Origin: an uncultured Hungatella sp.
Lineage (GTDB): Bacteria; Bacillota; Clostridia; Lachnospirales; Lachnospiraceae
Direction of reading: 5' to 3'
Length of the DNA stretch: 22,190 bases
Assembly (NCBI GenBank): GCA_910577935.1
Contig: CAJTOT010000049.1
Span: forward strand, 1-22,190
This document shows, one piece after another, positions 1 to 6,805 of the stretch. The notes beneath the pieces are model-generated. The model did no database searches, had not been told where the DNA came from, and saw only the letters and a program-made list of their open reading frames with translations. Every line of letters starts with the position of its first letter. The stretch's first letter is position 1. Position numbers and translations under genes: made by a program.

Positions 1-325
1 GTCTCTTCTCCAGAGCTTCCATCTGTCTGTAGCCGGCGATCATCTCCTCTGCGATGATCTTAAACCCTTCTGCGCTCATAAGCTGGTCCTCGGCATGAAT
101 CAGGATCAACGAGCCTCCCACAGGTGTTCCCTTTGCCTCCTTCTGGAGCAGTTCAAAATGGGCCTCATGGCCTTTTAAAAACTCCTTCTGCCCCTCCTCC
201 AGGCACCGGGCCGCTCCCTCAAAGTCCCTGTCCTTTGCTCTGTGGATGGCCTCAATATAGTTGGATCGGGCCGTTCCCACGTTGGAAATAATCTGAAAGC
301 ATATCATCTCTAATCCTTCCACCAT
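1..325 (-). CDS. PTS lactose/cellobiose-family EIIA component (3' end cut by window)
   Basis: Cytoplasmic phosphocarrier that passes phosphate from HPr to a sugar-specific EIIB of the lactose/cellobiose (chitobiose) PTS family. Translated from the sequence: 108 codons are visible, close to the usual 100-115 residues, so only the last few residues lie beyond position 1. The phosphorylation motif is HAEDQLM at residues 77-83: His77 is the expected phospho-His and Asp80 the expected metal-binding Asp. The helical N-terminus matches the three-helix fold. The ATG at 325 is preceded by GGAGGGG only 2-4 bases away; the GTG at 322 has better spacing and an in-frame ATG lies 15 bases upstream, so the exact start is open. 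It is the first gene after the PRD regulator and has its own promoter, so it probably opens a PTS operon continuing to the left. The family assignment is firm; the sugar cannot be told. Confidence 0.88.
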   Translation of the reverse strand, partial: MVEGLEMICFQIISNVGTARSNYIEAIHRAKDRDFEGAARCLEEGQKEFLKGHEAHFELLQKEAKGTPVGGSLILIHAEDQLMSAEGFKIIAEEMIAGYRQMEALEKR

Positions 326-351
326 TTCCCCTCCTTTCATTTTCTGCCCCC

Positions 352-380
352 ATTATATCTCCGGAACATCCATTTGTGCA
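352..380 (-). promoter_or_regulatory. Promoter of the cellobiose-type PTS operon
   Basis: On the minus strand a perfect -10 TATAAT (352-357) lies 17 bases from a -35-like TGCACA (375-380, four of six consensus bases). It sits 27 bases upstream of the EIIA start and downstream of the regulator's terminator. The weak -35 fits an activator-dependent promoter, as expected for PRD-type regulation. Confidence 0.6.
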
Positions 381-389
381 GTAAAGCCA

Positions 390-408
390 TTTCCTGGCTG
401 TCAGGAAA
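390..408. promoter_or_regulatory. Candidate operator: perfect inverted repeat upstream of the PTS promoter
   Basis: TTTCCTG, five bases, then CAGGAAA: a perfect 7+7 inverted repeat ending 10 bases upstream of the -35 element. It is flanked by two direct copies of TTGTGCA (plus strand, 374-380 and 416-422) whose starts are exactly 42 bases apart, about four helical turns. The position suits an activator, and the adjacent PRD regulator is the natural candidate. Binding is an inference. Confidence 0.45.
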
Positions 409-447
409 ATTTTTCTTGTGCATTTTGACAACAGGCTTAGAAACCGC

Positions 448-471
448 AAAAGGGCCCGGATATCCGGACCC
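448..471 (-). terminator. Intrinsic terminator of the PRD regulator gene
   Basis: Minus strand: GGGTCCGG, loop ATAT, CCGGGCCC (8 bp stem with one U-G pair), followed by TTTTGC. It starts at the last base of the regulator's TAG stop codon. The T-tract is short, so efficiency may be moderate. Confidence 0.6.
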
Positions 472-2402
472 TATTCCATGACTCTCTCGACAAATTCTTC
501 ATAAGTACACTCTTCCACCAGCCTCTCCAGCTGTCTTGGGCTGCTGATAAGGTTGGACACCCAGTCAAAAAAGATCTTGATCATCCGCCGGTCGCTCTCG
601 TTGATGGCGAACAGCATGACCAGGCGCACCTCAAACCCTCCCCACTTCACCGGCTGGGACAGCCTGGCCACCGCGATGGTGGACCTGCTGGCATAGGCCC
701 GAAAGGCGTGGGGGACCGCCAGGGCGTTGGCAAAAGAGGTGGGGCTCATGCGCTCCCTCTCCAGAACCGAGGCCTGAAATCCCTCATCCACGATTCCTTC
801 CTCCATAAGCCCCCGGCACAATACCCCGATGACCTCCTCCGGGGTCCGGCACGCCAGTCCTCCGTGATAATGCTCACTGCGCATCAGATGGCCGATGTGG
901 GAGGCAAACTCCAGGCGGAACCTGTTTTTGTCCAGCTTATTTAAGGCCTCTAGAATCCTCGCCTCTGTCTCCGAATCCACAAACACGCTGACGGGCACCG
1001 TGAGAATATTCAGCCTGTGCTCGATGGCGGTGGTTGTCAGAATCAGGCCCGGGGCAATCTGGTTCACCTCATTCTCCTCAAAGTAGCTGCACCGCCTGAC
1101 GATCTCCATCCTCTCCCGGAACATTTCCATGAGCCGTTTTTCGCACATGTCAAAAAATGTCTGGTTGTAGGGCATGATCATCATGGCCCTGTACTTTCTC
1201 ACAGAGTTCAGCCTCTCGCTGGCCGCCCCCAGATGAAGGGCCAGAAACCCGCTCTCCATATCCGCGATGGGAAGCCCCAGCTCCTCCTCCAGATACCCGG
1301 TGATGCACACTCCCATCTCAAACACCAGAGGGTAGTTCTCCTTGATCTCCTCCAGAAAAATATCCTCCAGCACAACCTGGCTTCTGGCTCTCTCCACCAG
1401 GCTCTGGATATGCATCTTAAGGCCCGCCGTCAGATCCTCGTCGTCCCGGTAGTCCACCCCGAACACGTCCATGAGCCGCACCAGGGAGCCCTCCACCAGC
1501 CGCCGTGTATTCAGCCACTTATCCCCCAGCTTAATGTGGTCGCCGGCATAGTTGGAGGCCCGCCGCCCCATGACCACCAGGGCGAACATGCCCACCTCCC
1601 CCTCCTTCACCTGAATGTGGAGTCTCTTTGCGATCCGCTCAAAAAAGGTGCCCGCAATCTGGTACTCAATGGTGTCCTCCAACCCTGGCTGTGTCTCCCC
1701 CGGGCAGACATAGTGGTAGGTGAGAATCCTCTCAATGCTTGTCCCCGCGTGGACGATGAGCATGGGAAACATGGATTCGTGGATGGAGTAATCGTACTCC
1801 TCCAGCACCTTCACAAAAATATCCTTCACCTCTATCAGGTCAAAATGCTTGTACAGATGGGCCAGCCTGTTGAGATTGAGAAAATTTTCCTGAACCTCTG
1901 CCACCAGAAGATCCCGGTAAAATTTCCTCTTCACATGCTCATCCCCCTGTAGGGAGACACACTCCAGCCTCCTCTCCAGCCTTAGCCCCCCATAGGGCTC
2001 AATCATCTTCCGGATTCGCTTTAAGTCATTCTGAATGGAATAGCCGCTGACATAGATCTGGCTCTGAAGCTCTGTCAGGTTCAGCTCCCTGCTCTCAAAC
2101 AGAAGCCGCTGGATAATGTAGATGCACCTGGCCCCCGGCGTCTGGGGAATCTCCAGCCCCCCATGGCCTCCGGCTTCCGGCCCCTGGGATTCCTCTTTCC
2201 GTCCCTCTCTCCTCACGGCCCGGTATCCTCTGCGGACATTGGACTCGATGCCCACAGGCCCCGTCTGCTTGTTCACCGCGTCCACGTCAGAGCGGATCGT
2301 CCTGTCCGTCACGTTCAAAAGCTGCGCCAGCTGGCGGCTGGTCATCCAATCCTGTCTCTCTGTCAGCAGCTCAAGGAGCCTTTCCTGCCTCTCGTTCAAC
2401 AT
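471..2402 (-). CDS. PRD-domain transcriptional regulator with C-terminal EIIA (MtlR/LicR type)
   Basis: Regulator of a PTS operon, controlled by PTS phosphorylation. Start chosen at the ATG at 2402, which has AGGAGGG four bases upstream; an in-frame start nine codons earlier has no such site. The product is 643 aa, typical for the family. Order: DeoR-like HTH (about 1-60), second HTH (about 95-150), PRD1 (about 180-285, His218), PRD2 (about 295-400, His331 and His390), EIIB-like domain (about 403-465), and EIIA of the fructose/mannitol type (about 505-643) with the phospho-His in AVPH (His565). Odd: the EIIB-like domain lacks the cysteine in its first loop (IMPYNQTF instead of a VCxxGxxTS loop). 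This is a DNA-binding activator architecture, not a BglG RNA antiterminator. It lies between the divergent HPr gene and the EIIA gene and probably activates the latter. Confidence 0.9.
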   Translation of the reverse strand: MLNERQERLLELLTERQDWMTSRQLAQLLNVTDRTIRSDVDAVNKQTGPVGIESNVRRGYRAVRREGRKEESQGPEAGGHGGLEIPQTPGARCIYIIQRLLFESRELNLTELQSQIYVSGYSIQNDLKRIRKMIEPYGGLRLERRLECVSLQGDEHVKRKFYRDLLVAEVQENFLNLNRLAHLYKHFDLIEVKDIFVKVLEEYDYSIHESMFPMLIVHAGTSIERILTYHYVCPGETQPGLEDTIEYQIAGTFFERIAKRLHIQVKEGEVGMFALVVMGRRASNYAGDHIKLGDKWLNTRRLVEGSLVRLMDVFGVDYRDDEDLTAGLKMHIQSLVERARSQVVLEDIFLEEIKENYPLVFEMGVCITGYLEEELGLPIADMESGFLALHLGAASERLNSVRKYRAMMIMPYNQTFFDMCEKRLMEMFRERMEIVRRCSYFEENEVNQIAPGLILTTTAIEHRLNILTVPVSVFVDSETEARILEALNKLDKNRFRLEFASHIGHLMRSEHYHGGLACRTPEEVIGVLCRGLMEEGIVDEGFQASVLERERMSPTSFANALAVPHAFRAYASRSTIAVARLSQPVKWGGFEVRLVMLFAINESDRRMIKIFFDWVSNLISSPRQLERLVEECTYEEFVERVME

Positions 2403-2506
2403 GATCCCTCCTGCTCTGTCATTTACCATCTCTCTGAGTAATCTGTGGATCTATCATAACCGAAAATCGCCTCTGACAGCGGAGAAACCGGATTCCTAAC
2501 TACTAG

Positions 2507-2542
2507 GAAAAGGGGAACTTTCCTTTTCATAAAAGTTCCCCT
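2507..2542 (-). terminator. Terminator of the HPr-like gene
   Basis: Minus strand: AGGGGAACTT and AAGTTCCCCT form a perfect 10 bp stem (2533-2542 with 2511-2520), followed by TTTTCC. The 5' arm overlaps the last codons of the HPr-like gene, so the HPr transcript probably ends here and the regulator starts separately or by read-through. Confidence 0.75.
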
Positions 2543-2784
2543 GCCAGCGCTCTCAGCTTTTCTGCCGCTTCTTCCTCTCCAGTCCCTTCCACTCTGAACT
2601 CCAGGACATCCCCTCTCTTCGCCCTCAGCTTCATCAGCCCCATCATCTGTCCGGCATCCGCAGCCGAATCCCTGCAGGCCGCCCGCACCCTGCAGGGACA
2701 CTCCCGGCAAAACCCGGCAAGATGAGCGGCATTTATGGCGTGCAGCCCCTTGGGATCGGAAATTTTATGTGTAAATATAACCAT
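2527..2784 (-). CDS. Divergent HPr-like phosphocarrier
   Basis: 85-residue HPr-fold protein of normal HPr length. HPr carries phosphate from Enzyme I to the sugar-specific EIIA proteins in the cytoplasm. His15 is present in KGLHA, so phosphotransfer looks possible. The rest of the active-site signature is changed: the usual GLHARPA reads GLHAINA, so Arg17 is Ile and Pro18 is Asn. The regulatory Ser46 of Gram-positive HPr is Gln46 (AGQMMGLM), so HPr kinase could not act on that residue. Four cysteines lie in residues 26-37, which is unusual. The start has GGAGGAAG upstream. It has its own promoter and terminator and sits next to a PRD regulator and a PTS EIIA gene, so it may be a dedicated or regulatory HPr rather than the housekeeping one. 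Confidence 0.82.
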   Translation of the reverse strand: MVIFTHKISDPKGLHAINAAHLAGFCRECPCRVRAACRDSAADAGQMMGLMKLRAKRGDVLEFRVEGTGEEEAAEKLRALAGELL

Positions 2785-2818
2785 AACTTCCTCCAGTTTC
2801 CTTGTGTCTGTTGGCTAC

Positions 2819-2847
2819 ATTATACCAATATCCTATAGGTAAATCAA
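2819..2847 (-). promoter_or_regulatory. Extended -10 promoter of the HPr-like gene
   Basis: Minus strand: -35 TTGATT (2842-2847), 17-base spacer, -10 TATAAT (2819-2824) preceded by TGG, giving an extended -10. It lies 34 bases upstream of the ATG. One of the best-looking housekeeping promoters in the window. Confidence 0.8.
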
Positions 2848-2899
2848 CCATTTCCCTCTGAACCTTCCCTCTCCGGCATTCCCACGCCGCGATATGCAA

Positions 2900-2925
2900 A
2901 TAAGCCCGCCGTTTGGCGAGCTTAT
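2900..2925 (-). terminator. Terminator-like hairpin upstream of the HPr promoter
   Basis: Minus strand: ATAAGCTCGCC, loop AAAC, GGCGGGCTTAT: an 11 bp stem with one wobble pair. Only TTATTT at and just after the 3' arm resembles a T-tract. It lies just past the broken sigma/vWA gene and may be the nearest stop signal for transcription coming from the aldolase gene. Confidence 0.45.
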
Positions 2926-2953
2926 GCGTAAATGAAAAATCGGCTTTTTTCTT

Positions 2954-3926
2954 TCAATTTCCTAAATCTGACACATCTTTTTTCCAAATAACCGTGATAT
3001 CGACATAGTCGGCGTTTCCCCGGTTCTCGCTGTCCCTAAGCACCATGCCGAACTCCGCCACCGCCGCCGCGAAGGACAGGTTTTCCGAACGGTCAGGGCT
3101 GTAGCTGTCAGACTCCACAGGGACTGTGAGAAGAGTACTCTTGCTGCCGTTAGGCGAGGTCACCGATGGCGGCTGTGATCTTCGCGGTCTCGCTCCCCGG
3201 CACTCCGTCCAGCGCCACGGAATCACAGCCCGCGTAGGTGACGATGGAAACCCGGTCGCGTTCCGTCAGATTTTCTGCCAGCATGGTAAATGCTTTCTGC
3301 ACCAGGGGCAGTTTGCCGTCAGAGTACATGGAGCCGGAGATGTCCAGAAGAGACACCAGGTTGAAATCCGGCCGTTGGGCAAAGTCGATCTCCTGGGCCT
3401 GAATGCCGATGAGAAGCAGCCGGTTGTCCTCGTTCCACGGACAGTCCGAGTATTCCGTGGTGACGGAAAACGGCTCTCCCCCCTCTGGCTCCGGATAATC
3501 GTAGCTGAAATAATTGAGCATCTCCTCGATGAGGACGGCATCTGCCGGTATCTTCTGCCCGGAATTCAGGAAGCGGCGCAGATTGCTGCAGGAGGCCGTG
3601 TCCACATCTATGGAAAATGTGGACAGAGGCTCTTCTATGACGGATTTATAACCGTTTTCCGAAATGTAGTTGTATTCTTCTGTATTAAAATCCCTGTCCT
3701 CATAGCCGTTTCTGTACTGGTAATCCCCCAGATTCAGCTGGCTTGTGTACAAGACGGCCATGTTCCGGGCGATGGTGATCATCCACGCCCGATGTCCCTT
3801 TCCGGGATGGTATGTATCCGCCACATCCCACAGCCGGATGAAAAACTCGGAAGTCACATCCTCTGAGTCCTCCCGGTTTCCAAGAATATCCGAAACCACC
3901 GAGAAGATCAGAGGACAGTTATGGAA
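2954..3926 (-). pseudogene. Decayed fusion of an ECF sigma factor and a von Willebrand A (YfbK-like) protein
   Basis: Three fragments are joined. About 3926-3760 encodes ECF sigma-factor region 2 (GNREDSEDV, then FFIRLW and TIARNMA). Without a stop it runs into a YfbK-like von Willebrand A protein (STFSIDVDTAS, then a MIDAS motif DISGSM), which ends at a TAA at 3150-3152. The last part (3145-2954) continues in another frame with the C-terminal DUF3520-like piece (FAAAVAEFGM, then LRDSE) and ends at a TGA at 2954. Missing are the sigma factor's ends including region 4, the lipoprotein signal of the vWA protein and a large middle part after the MIDAS region. Intact pairs of this kind are separate, neighbouring genes, so this is most simply read as a remnant after at least two or three deletions. 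No start codon or ribosome binding site fits the N-terminus. It begins eight bases after the aldolase stop codon. Confidence 0.82.
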
Positions 3927-3933
3927 AAAAAAA

Positions 3934-5082
3934 TTATTTTTTATATCTCTCCGCCATCTCCTCCAGGCTCACCTGCTCAATGAGAGGAGCCTTTCCGAAG
4001 GAGCCGAACTGGACGATGAGGGTGCCCACCACTTCCTTCACCCCGCGCTCCACGCAGTCCACGATGGCGGCCACATCCTCGTCAGGGACTGTCCCGTACA
4101 TCACCGTGTCCATGATGGGGGGAAGAAAGACCCGTGGGTCAAACTGATTCTTCTTCGTCTCCAGCAGCTCGTAGACAGGCCCGATGGAGGGGCTGGTTCT
4201 TTTCTCCGGATACTTGGCAAACAGCTCCTTCATATTCCGGGTCACTGCCAGTCGGATATCCGTGTCCACGTTGATCTTGCTGATGCCGCAGGGGATGGCC
4301 GCCTTCAGCTCGTCGATGGAAATCCCGTAAGTGTCGGACAGCCGGCCTCCCAGGCCGTTGATCTCATCCACAATATACTTAGGCACCGTGGAGGAGCCGT
4401 GGGAAACCAGAGCCCCGAAGATCCCCAGGTGGTTCATACACTCCCTGATAGCCACGGCGATCTCCCTTCTCAGCTTCACATCCTTCCCCTTGGAGGCGCC
4501 GTGCATGGTGCCGTAGGAGATGGCCAGGGCGTCTACCTCCGTCTTTTTGAAAAATTCTACCGCATCCAGAGGATTGGTGTAGGTGGACGACGCCGAGAAC
4601 ACATGATCCTCCACGCCGGCCAGCACCCCCAGCTCCCCTTCCACGCTGACACCCCTGGCATGGGCGTACTTCACCACTTCCCTGGTCAGCTCTATGTTCT
4701 CCTTAAAGGGCAGGGAGGAGCCGTCGATCATCACCGAGGTGTAGCCCCCCTCGATGGCAGCCACGCATGAATCAAAATCCCGCCCGTGGTCTAAGTGGAG
4801 CACAATGGGAATCTCCGAATCGGCGCCGTACTTCTTTACTGCGGCGGCGATATTTTTCGCCCCCGCCTTCTTGTCCTCCAGGGTGGCGTTCATAAAATCC
4901 GTTCTTCCGCCCATAAAGCCGTTGGCAAGGTCCGCTCCCTGAAGAATGGCCGCGGAGCGGAACATCTCGTGAACCTCTATGGCCGCCTTTGCCTGGGCCA
5001 CGGCGTTGACGTTAAACGCCCCCTGGCCAAAACCATATCTGACTGTTGCCTCCAGCAAGGGACGCAGTGGAATTAATGGCAT
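3934..5082 (-). CDS. fba: Class II fructose-bisphosphate aldolase (CbbA-type)
   Basis: Zinc-dependent aldolase that reversibly cleaves fructose 1,6-bisphosphate into DHAP and glyceraldehyde 3-phosphate. 382 aa, somewhat longer than the usual 310-350. Asp98 and His99 lie in HLDHG, Glu150 in EGELG, and Zn ligands His194 (GTMHGA) and His228 (SHGSSTVP). NVDTDIR (271-277) binds the DHAP phosphate and supplies the arginine that in family structures contacts the C6 phosphate; FDPR (315-318) is also conserved. The HGSS loop and the tail (FGSFGKAP, then SLEEMAERY) mark the Calvin-cycle/CbbA subgroup. A tagatose-bisphosphate preference is possible and not excluded. The start has GAAGGAGG seven bases upstream. 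It is the last intact gene of the glycolysis-like run, 199 bases after the LarA-like gene. No hairpin follows the stop, only a nine-T run, perhaps because the native terminator was lost when the neighbouring pseudogene formed. Confidence 0.92.
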   Translation of the reverse strand: MPLIPLRPLLEATVRYGFGQGAFNVNAVAQAKAAIEVHEMFRSAAILQGADLANGFMGGRTDFMNATLEDKKAGAKNIAAAVKKYGADSEIPIVLHLDHGRDFDSCVAAIEGGYTSVMIDGSSLPFKENIELTREVVKYAHARGVSVEGELGVLAGVEDHVFSASSTYTNPLDAVEFFKKTEVDALAISYGTMHGASKGKDVKLRREIAVAIRECMNHLGIFGALVSHGSSTVPKYIVDEINGLGGRLSDTYGISIDELKAAIPCGISKINVDTDIRLAVTRNMKELFAKYPEKRTSPSIGPVYELLETKKNQFDPRVFLPPIMDTVMYGTVPDEDVAAIVDCVERGVKEVVGTLIVQFGSFGKAPLIEQVSLEEMAERYKK

Positions 5083-5281
5083 AATATCCTCCTTCTCTGA
5101 ACATTCCTGTTTTTCTCAAATCATGTCTGTCTATCTCCGACAATCCCCGGGGCCCCAGGCCGCAATCCAGCCGGCCTGTGCCTTACTTTGCCGCTTTCCG
5201 GTCCTGGGGCTTTATGCTTTTATCCGGCCGATTTCCGGCCCGCATCCTTACGTTTCACCTGGCGCTTTCCGCCTTTGCGGC
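5083..5281 (-). other. 199-base intercistronic spacer with several GC-rich hairpins
   Basis: No gene seen. On the minus strand the spacer contains small hairpins with a purine loop: GGCG-GAAAG-CGCC, GGCCG-GAAAT-CGGCC and a shorter CCG-GAAAG-CGG. There is also a longer-range pair GCCCCAGG (5203-5210) with CCTGGGGC (5152-5159) closing a 43-base loop. None is followed by a T-tract, so they do not look like terminators. An mRNA processing or stability element, or a leader for the aldolase gene, is more likely. Confidence 0.5.
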
Positions 5282-6775
5282 TCACCCGTGGATGTGGGCC
5301 ATGCAGCAGCAGTCCTCGGCGCCTTTTCCGGTGTACACCTCGTCCTTCATCATAAGGTGGACCGCGCTCAGTTTAAAGGTCTGAGGCAGCGCCAGGATGT
5401 TGGGATTCGGTCCTGTGAACTTCTTTTTGGCATCCTCCAGAGCCTCCTCGATGGTGGCCCTGGTTTTCAGTCCCATGCCCCTGGCAAAGCCCGGCTCCTG
5501 GGCGCCGCACAGGTAGATGGCCGACGTGTTCATCTCCGCGATATGCCCGCAGCTGATCATGGAAAAACCGTGGAAGGGGTGAAAGGCGTTGCAGTAGCGG
5601 TACTTGCGGATATACTCCTGGTTGGTGGCAAAATACTCCCCGTACCGGTTCATATCCGGCAGGGTGTTCATGTAATCCTTCTGGAACATATCGTACATTT
5701 CCCTGGTGTAGGGCCACAGCTCGTCGTGGAAATACCCGTTGCAGATGGATGAACAGATGATCACGCACTTGTCGCTCATAATCCTTTTGTGGCGGATGAC
5801 CTGGGCGGAGATGGCCTGCATCAGCATGATGGGGTTGGTCCCCATGCCCTCGCCGTAGTGGAAAAACTGAGGCATCCCGAATATCATCACGTCGTACTTC
5901 TTCTCCGCCCAGGGCACGTAGGTGCGCTTGTCAGCCGTAATCCAGGAATGGGGCTGCATCACCTTGGCGTAGCCGCTGTTGATCTCGATCTGGCGGGACT
6001 TGGTGTCCAGCACCGCGTCGCAGCAGAAAAATTTCTTTCCCATGCGCTCCTCCATGTGCTGTCCGATCTCGTCAAACTTGGTGCGCATCAGGGAGGTTCC
6101 GCTTACCGGGGTAAAGTCCTGCCTGTGCATCACTTCGGGGACGTGGTGGGAGGCGATGGACCGCCAGTGGGTGATCCCTGTGGCGCAGTGCTTGTAGCCG
6201 CCGGAATATCCCCCATAGGGATTGCCCTGGGTGTGGCCGATGAGGATTGCCACGTCGCTGTCGTAGACATACTTGTTCATCAAAACCGGATCCCCTCTCC
6301 GTGTGGTCCCCAGATCCACCAGATGATCGTAATCCTCGCTGTCGTGGTTGATAATCTGGTGAGTGTGCCAGAACTGGTTAAACAGCTCGTCCCCCAGAAC
6401 GCCTCTGATCTCCTGCTCCGTGTTCTTCCGGTGAAGCCCGTTGGAGCAGATGAGAAGAATATCCTCCTTCTCCACCCCCGCGTCGTAGAGCTCCTGGAGA
6501 ATCAGCTTGATGGACACCTTTCTGTGAGAGGTGGGCTGCTCTCCCCCCTTCACCCGGTCGGGAAAGACGATGGTGACCTTTGACCCCTTGCGGGCCAGCT
6601 TGGAGAGAGGCTCCATCCCCATAGGGTTGCGGATGGATTCCAGGGTCCTGGCCTCGATCTGGTCCTGGGGGATACAGGGCGGGTCCGGAACCGTCTCGCC
6701 GGGAATAAACACGTCTGTGGTGTCCGGCAGCTCCGCCGTCATCAGCCCATGGCCGTACTCAAATGAAAGTTTCAT
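5282..6775 (-). CDS. LarA-family (nickel-pincer, lactate racemase-like) 2-hydroxyacid racemase/epimerase
   Basis: Cytoplasmic protein of the LarA/DUF2088 family, whose known members racemise or epimerise 2-hydroxyacids with a nickel-pincer nucleotide. 497 aa, longer than the roughly 420-430 aa of lactate racemase. By eye against Lactiplantibacillus LarA: Arg74 (R75), His115 in NGLHR (catalytic H108), Lys195 in GYSGGYK (K184, cofactor-bound lysine), and His211 (nickel ligand H200). The position of the second catalytic histidine, H174, falls on Asn185 (GNPYGGYSGG), using the same 11-residue offset as Lys195 and His211. The end is cysteine- and histidine-rich (CCCMAHIHG). AGGAGG lies nine bases before the ATG. 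Thirty bases separate it from the upstream tpiA-like gene, so it is probably cotranscribed. No larB, larC or larE is in the window. The substrate is unknown; a hydroxyacid or sugar acid linked to the surrounding pathway is plausible. Confidence 0.82.
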   Translation of the reverse strand: MKLSFEYGHGLMTAELPDTTDVFIPGETVPDPPCIPQDQIEARTLESIRNPMGMEPLSKLARKGSKVTIVFPDRVKGGEQPTSHRKVSIKLILQELYDAGVEKEDILLICSNGLHRKNTEQEIRGVLGDELFNQFWHTHQIINHDSEDYDHLVDLGTTRRGDPVLMNKYVYDSDVAILIGHTQGNPYGGYSGGYKHCATGITHWRSIASHHVPEVMHRQDFTPVSGTSLMRTKFDEIGQHMEERMGKKFFCCDAVLDTKSRQIEINSGYAKVMQPHSWITADKRTYVPWAEKKYDVMIFGMPQFFHYGEGMGTNPIMLMQAISAQVIRHKRIMSDKCVIICSSICNGYFHDELWPYTREMYDMFQKDYMNTLPDMNRYGEYFATNQEYIRKYRYCNAFHPFHGFSMISCGHIAEMNTSAIYLCGAQEPGFARGMGLKTRATIEEALEDAKKKFTGPNPNILALPQTFKLSAVHLMMKDEVYTGKGAEDCCCMAHIHG

Positions 6776-6805
6776 AATAAAATACCTCCTGCTTTTTATT
6801 TACCC

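Noticed and set aside
375..395. Sigma-54 promoter for the PTS operon (as in LevR-regulated operons)
   Set aside because: The TGGC and TGC elements are three bases too close together, the regulator has no sigma-54 activator (AAA+) domain, and a good TATAAT promoter is present.
252..449. Small minus-strand open frame overlapping the EIIA start and its promoter
   Set aside because: It is out of frame with the clearly recognisable EIIA gene and runs through the promoter and operator; it has no ribosome binding site.
1017..1952. Long plus-strand open frame (311 codons) opposite the PRD regulator
   Set aside because: It lies wholly antisense to a gene with clear domains, has His/Pro/Leu-rich composition typical of an antisense shadow in GC-rich DNA, and shows no family motif.
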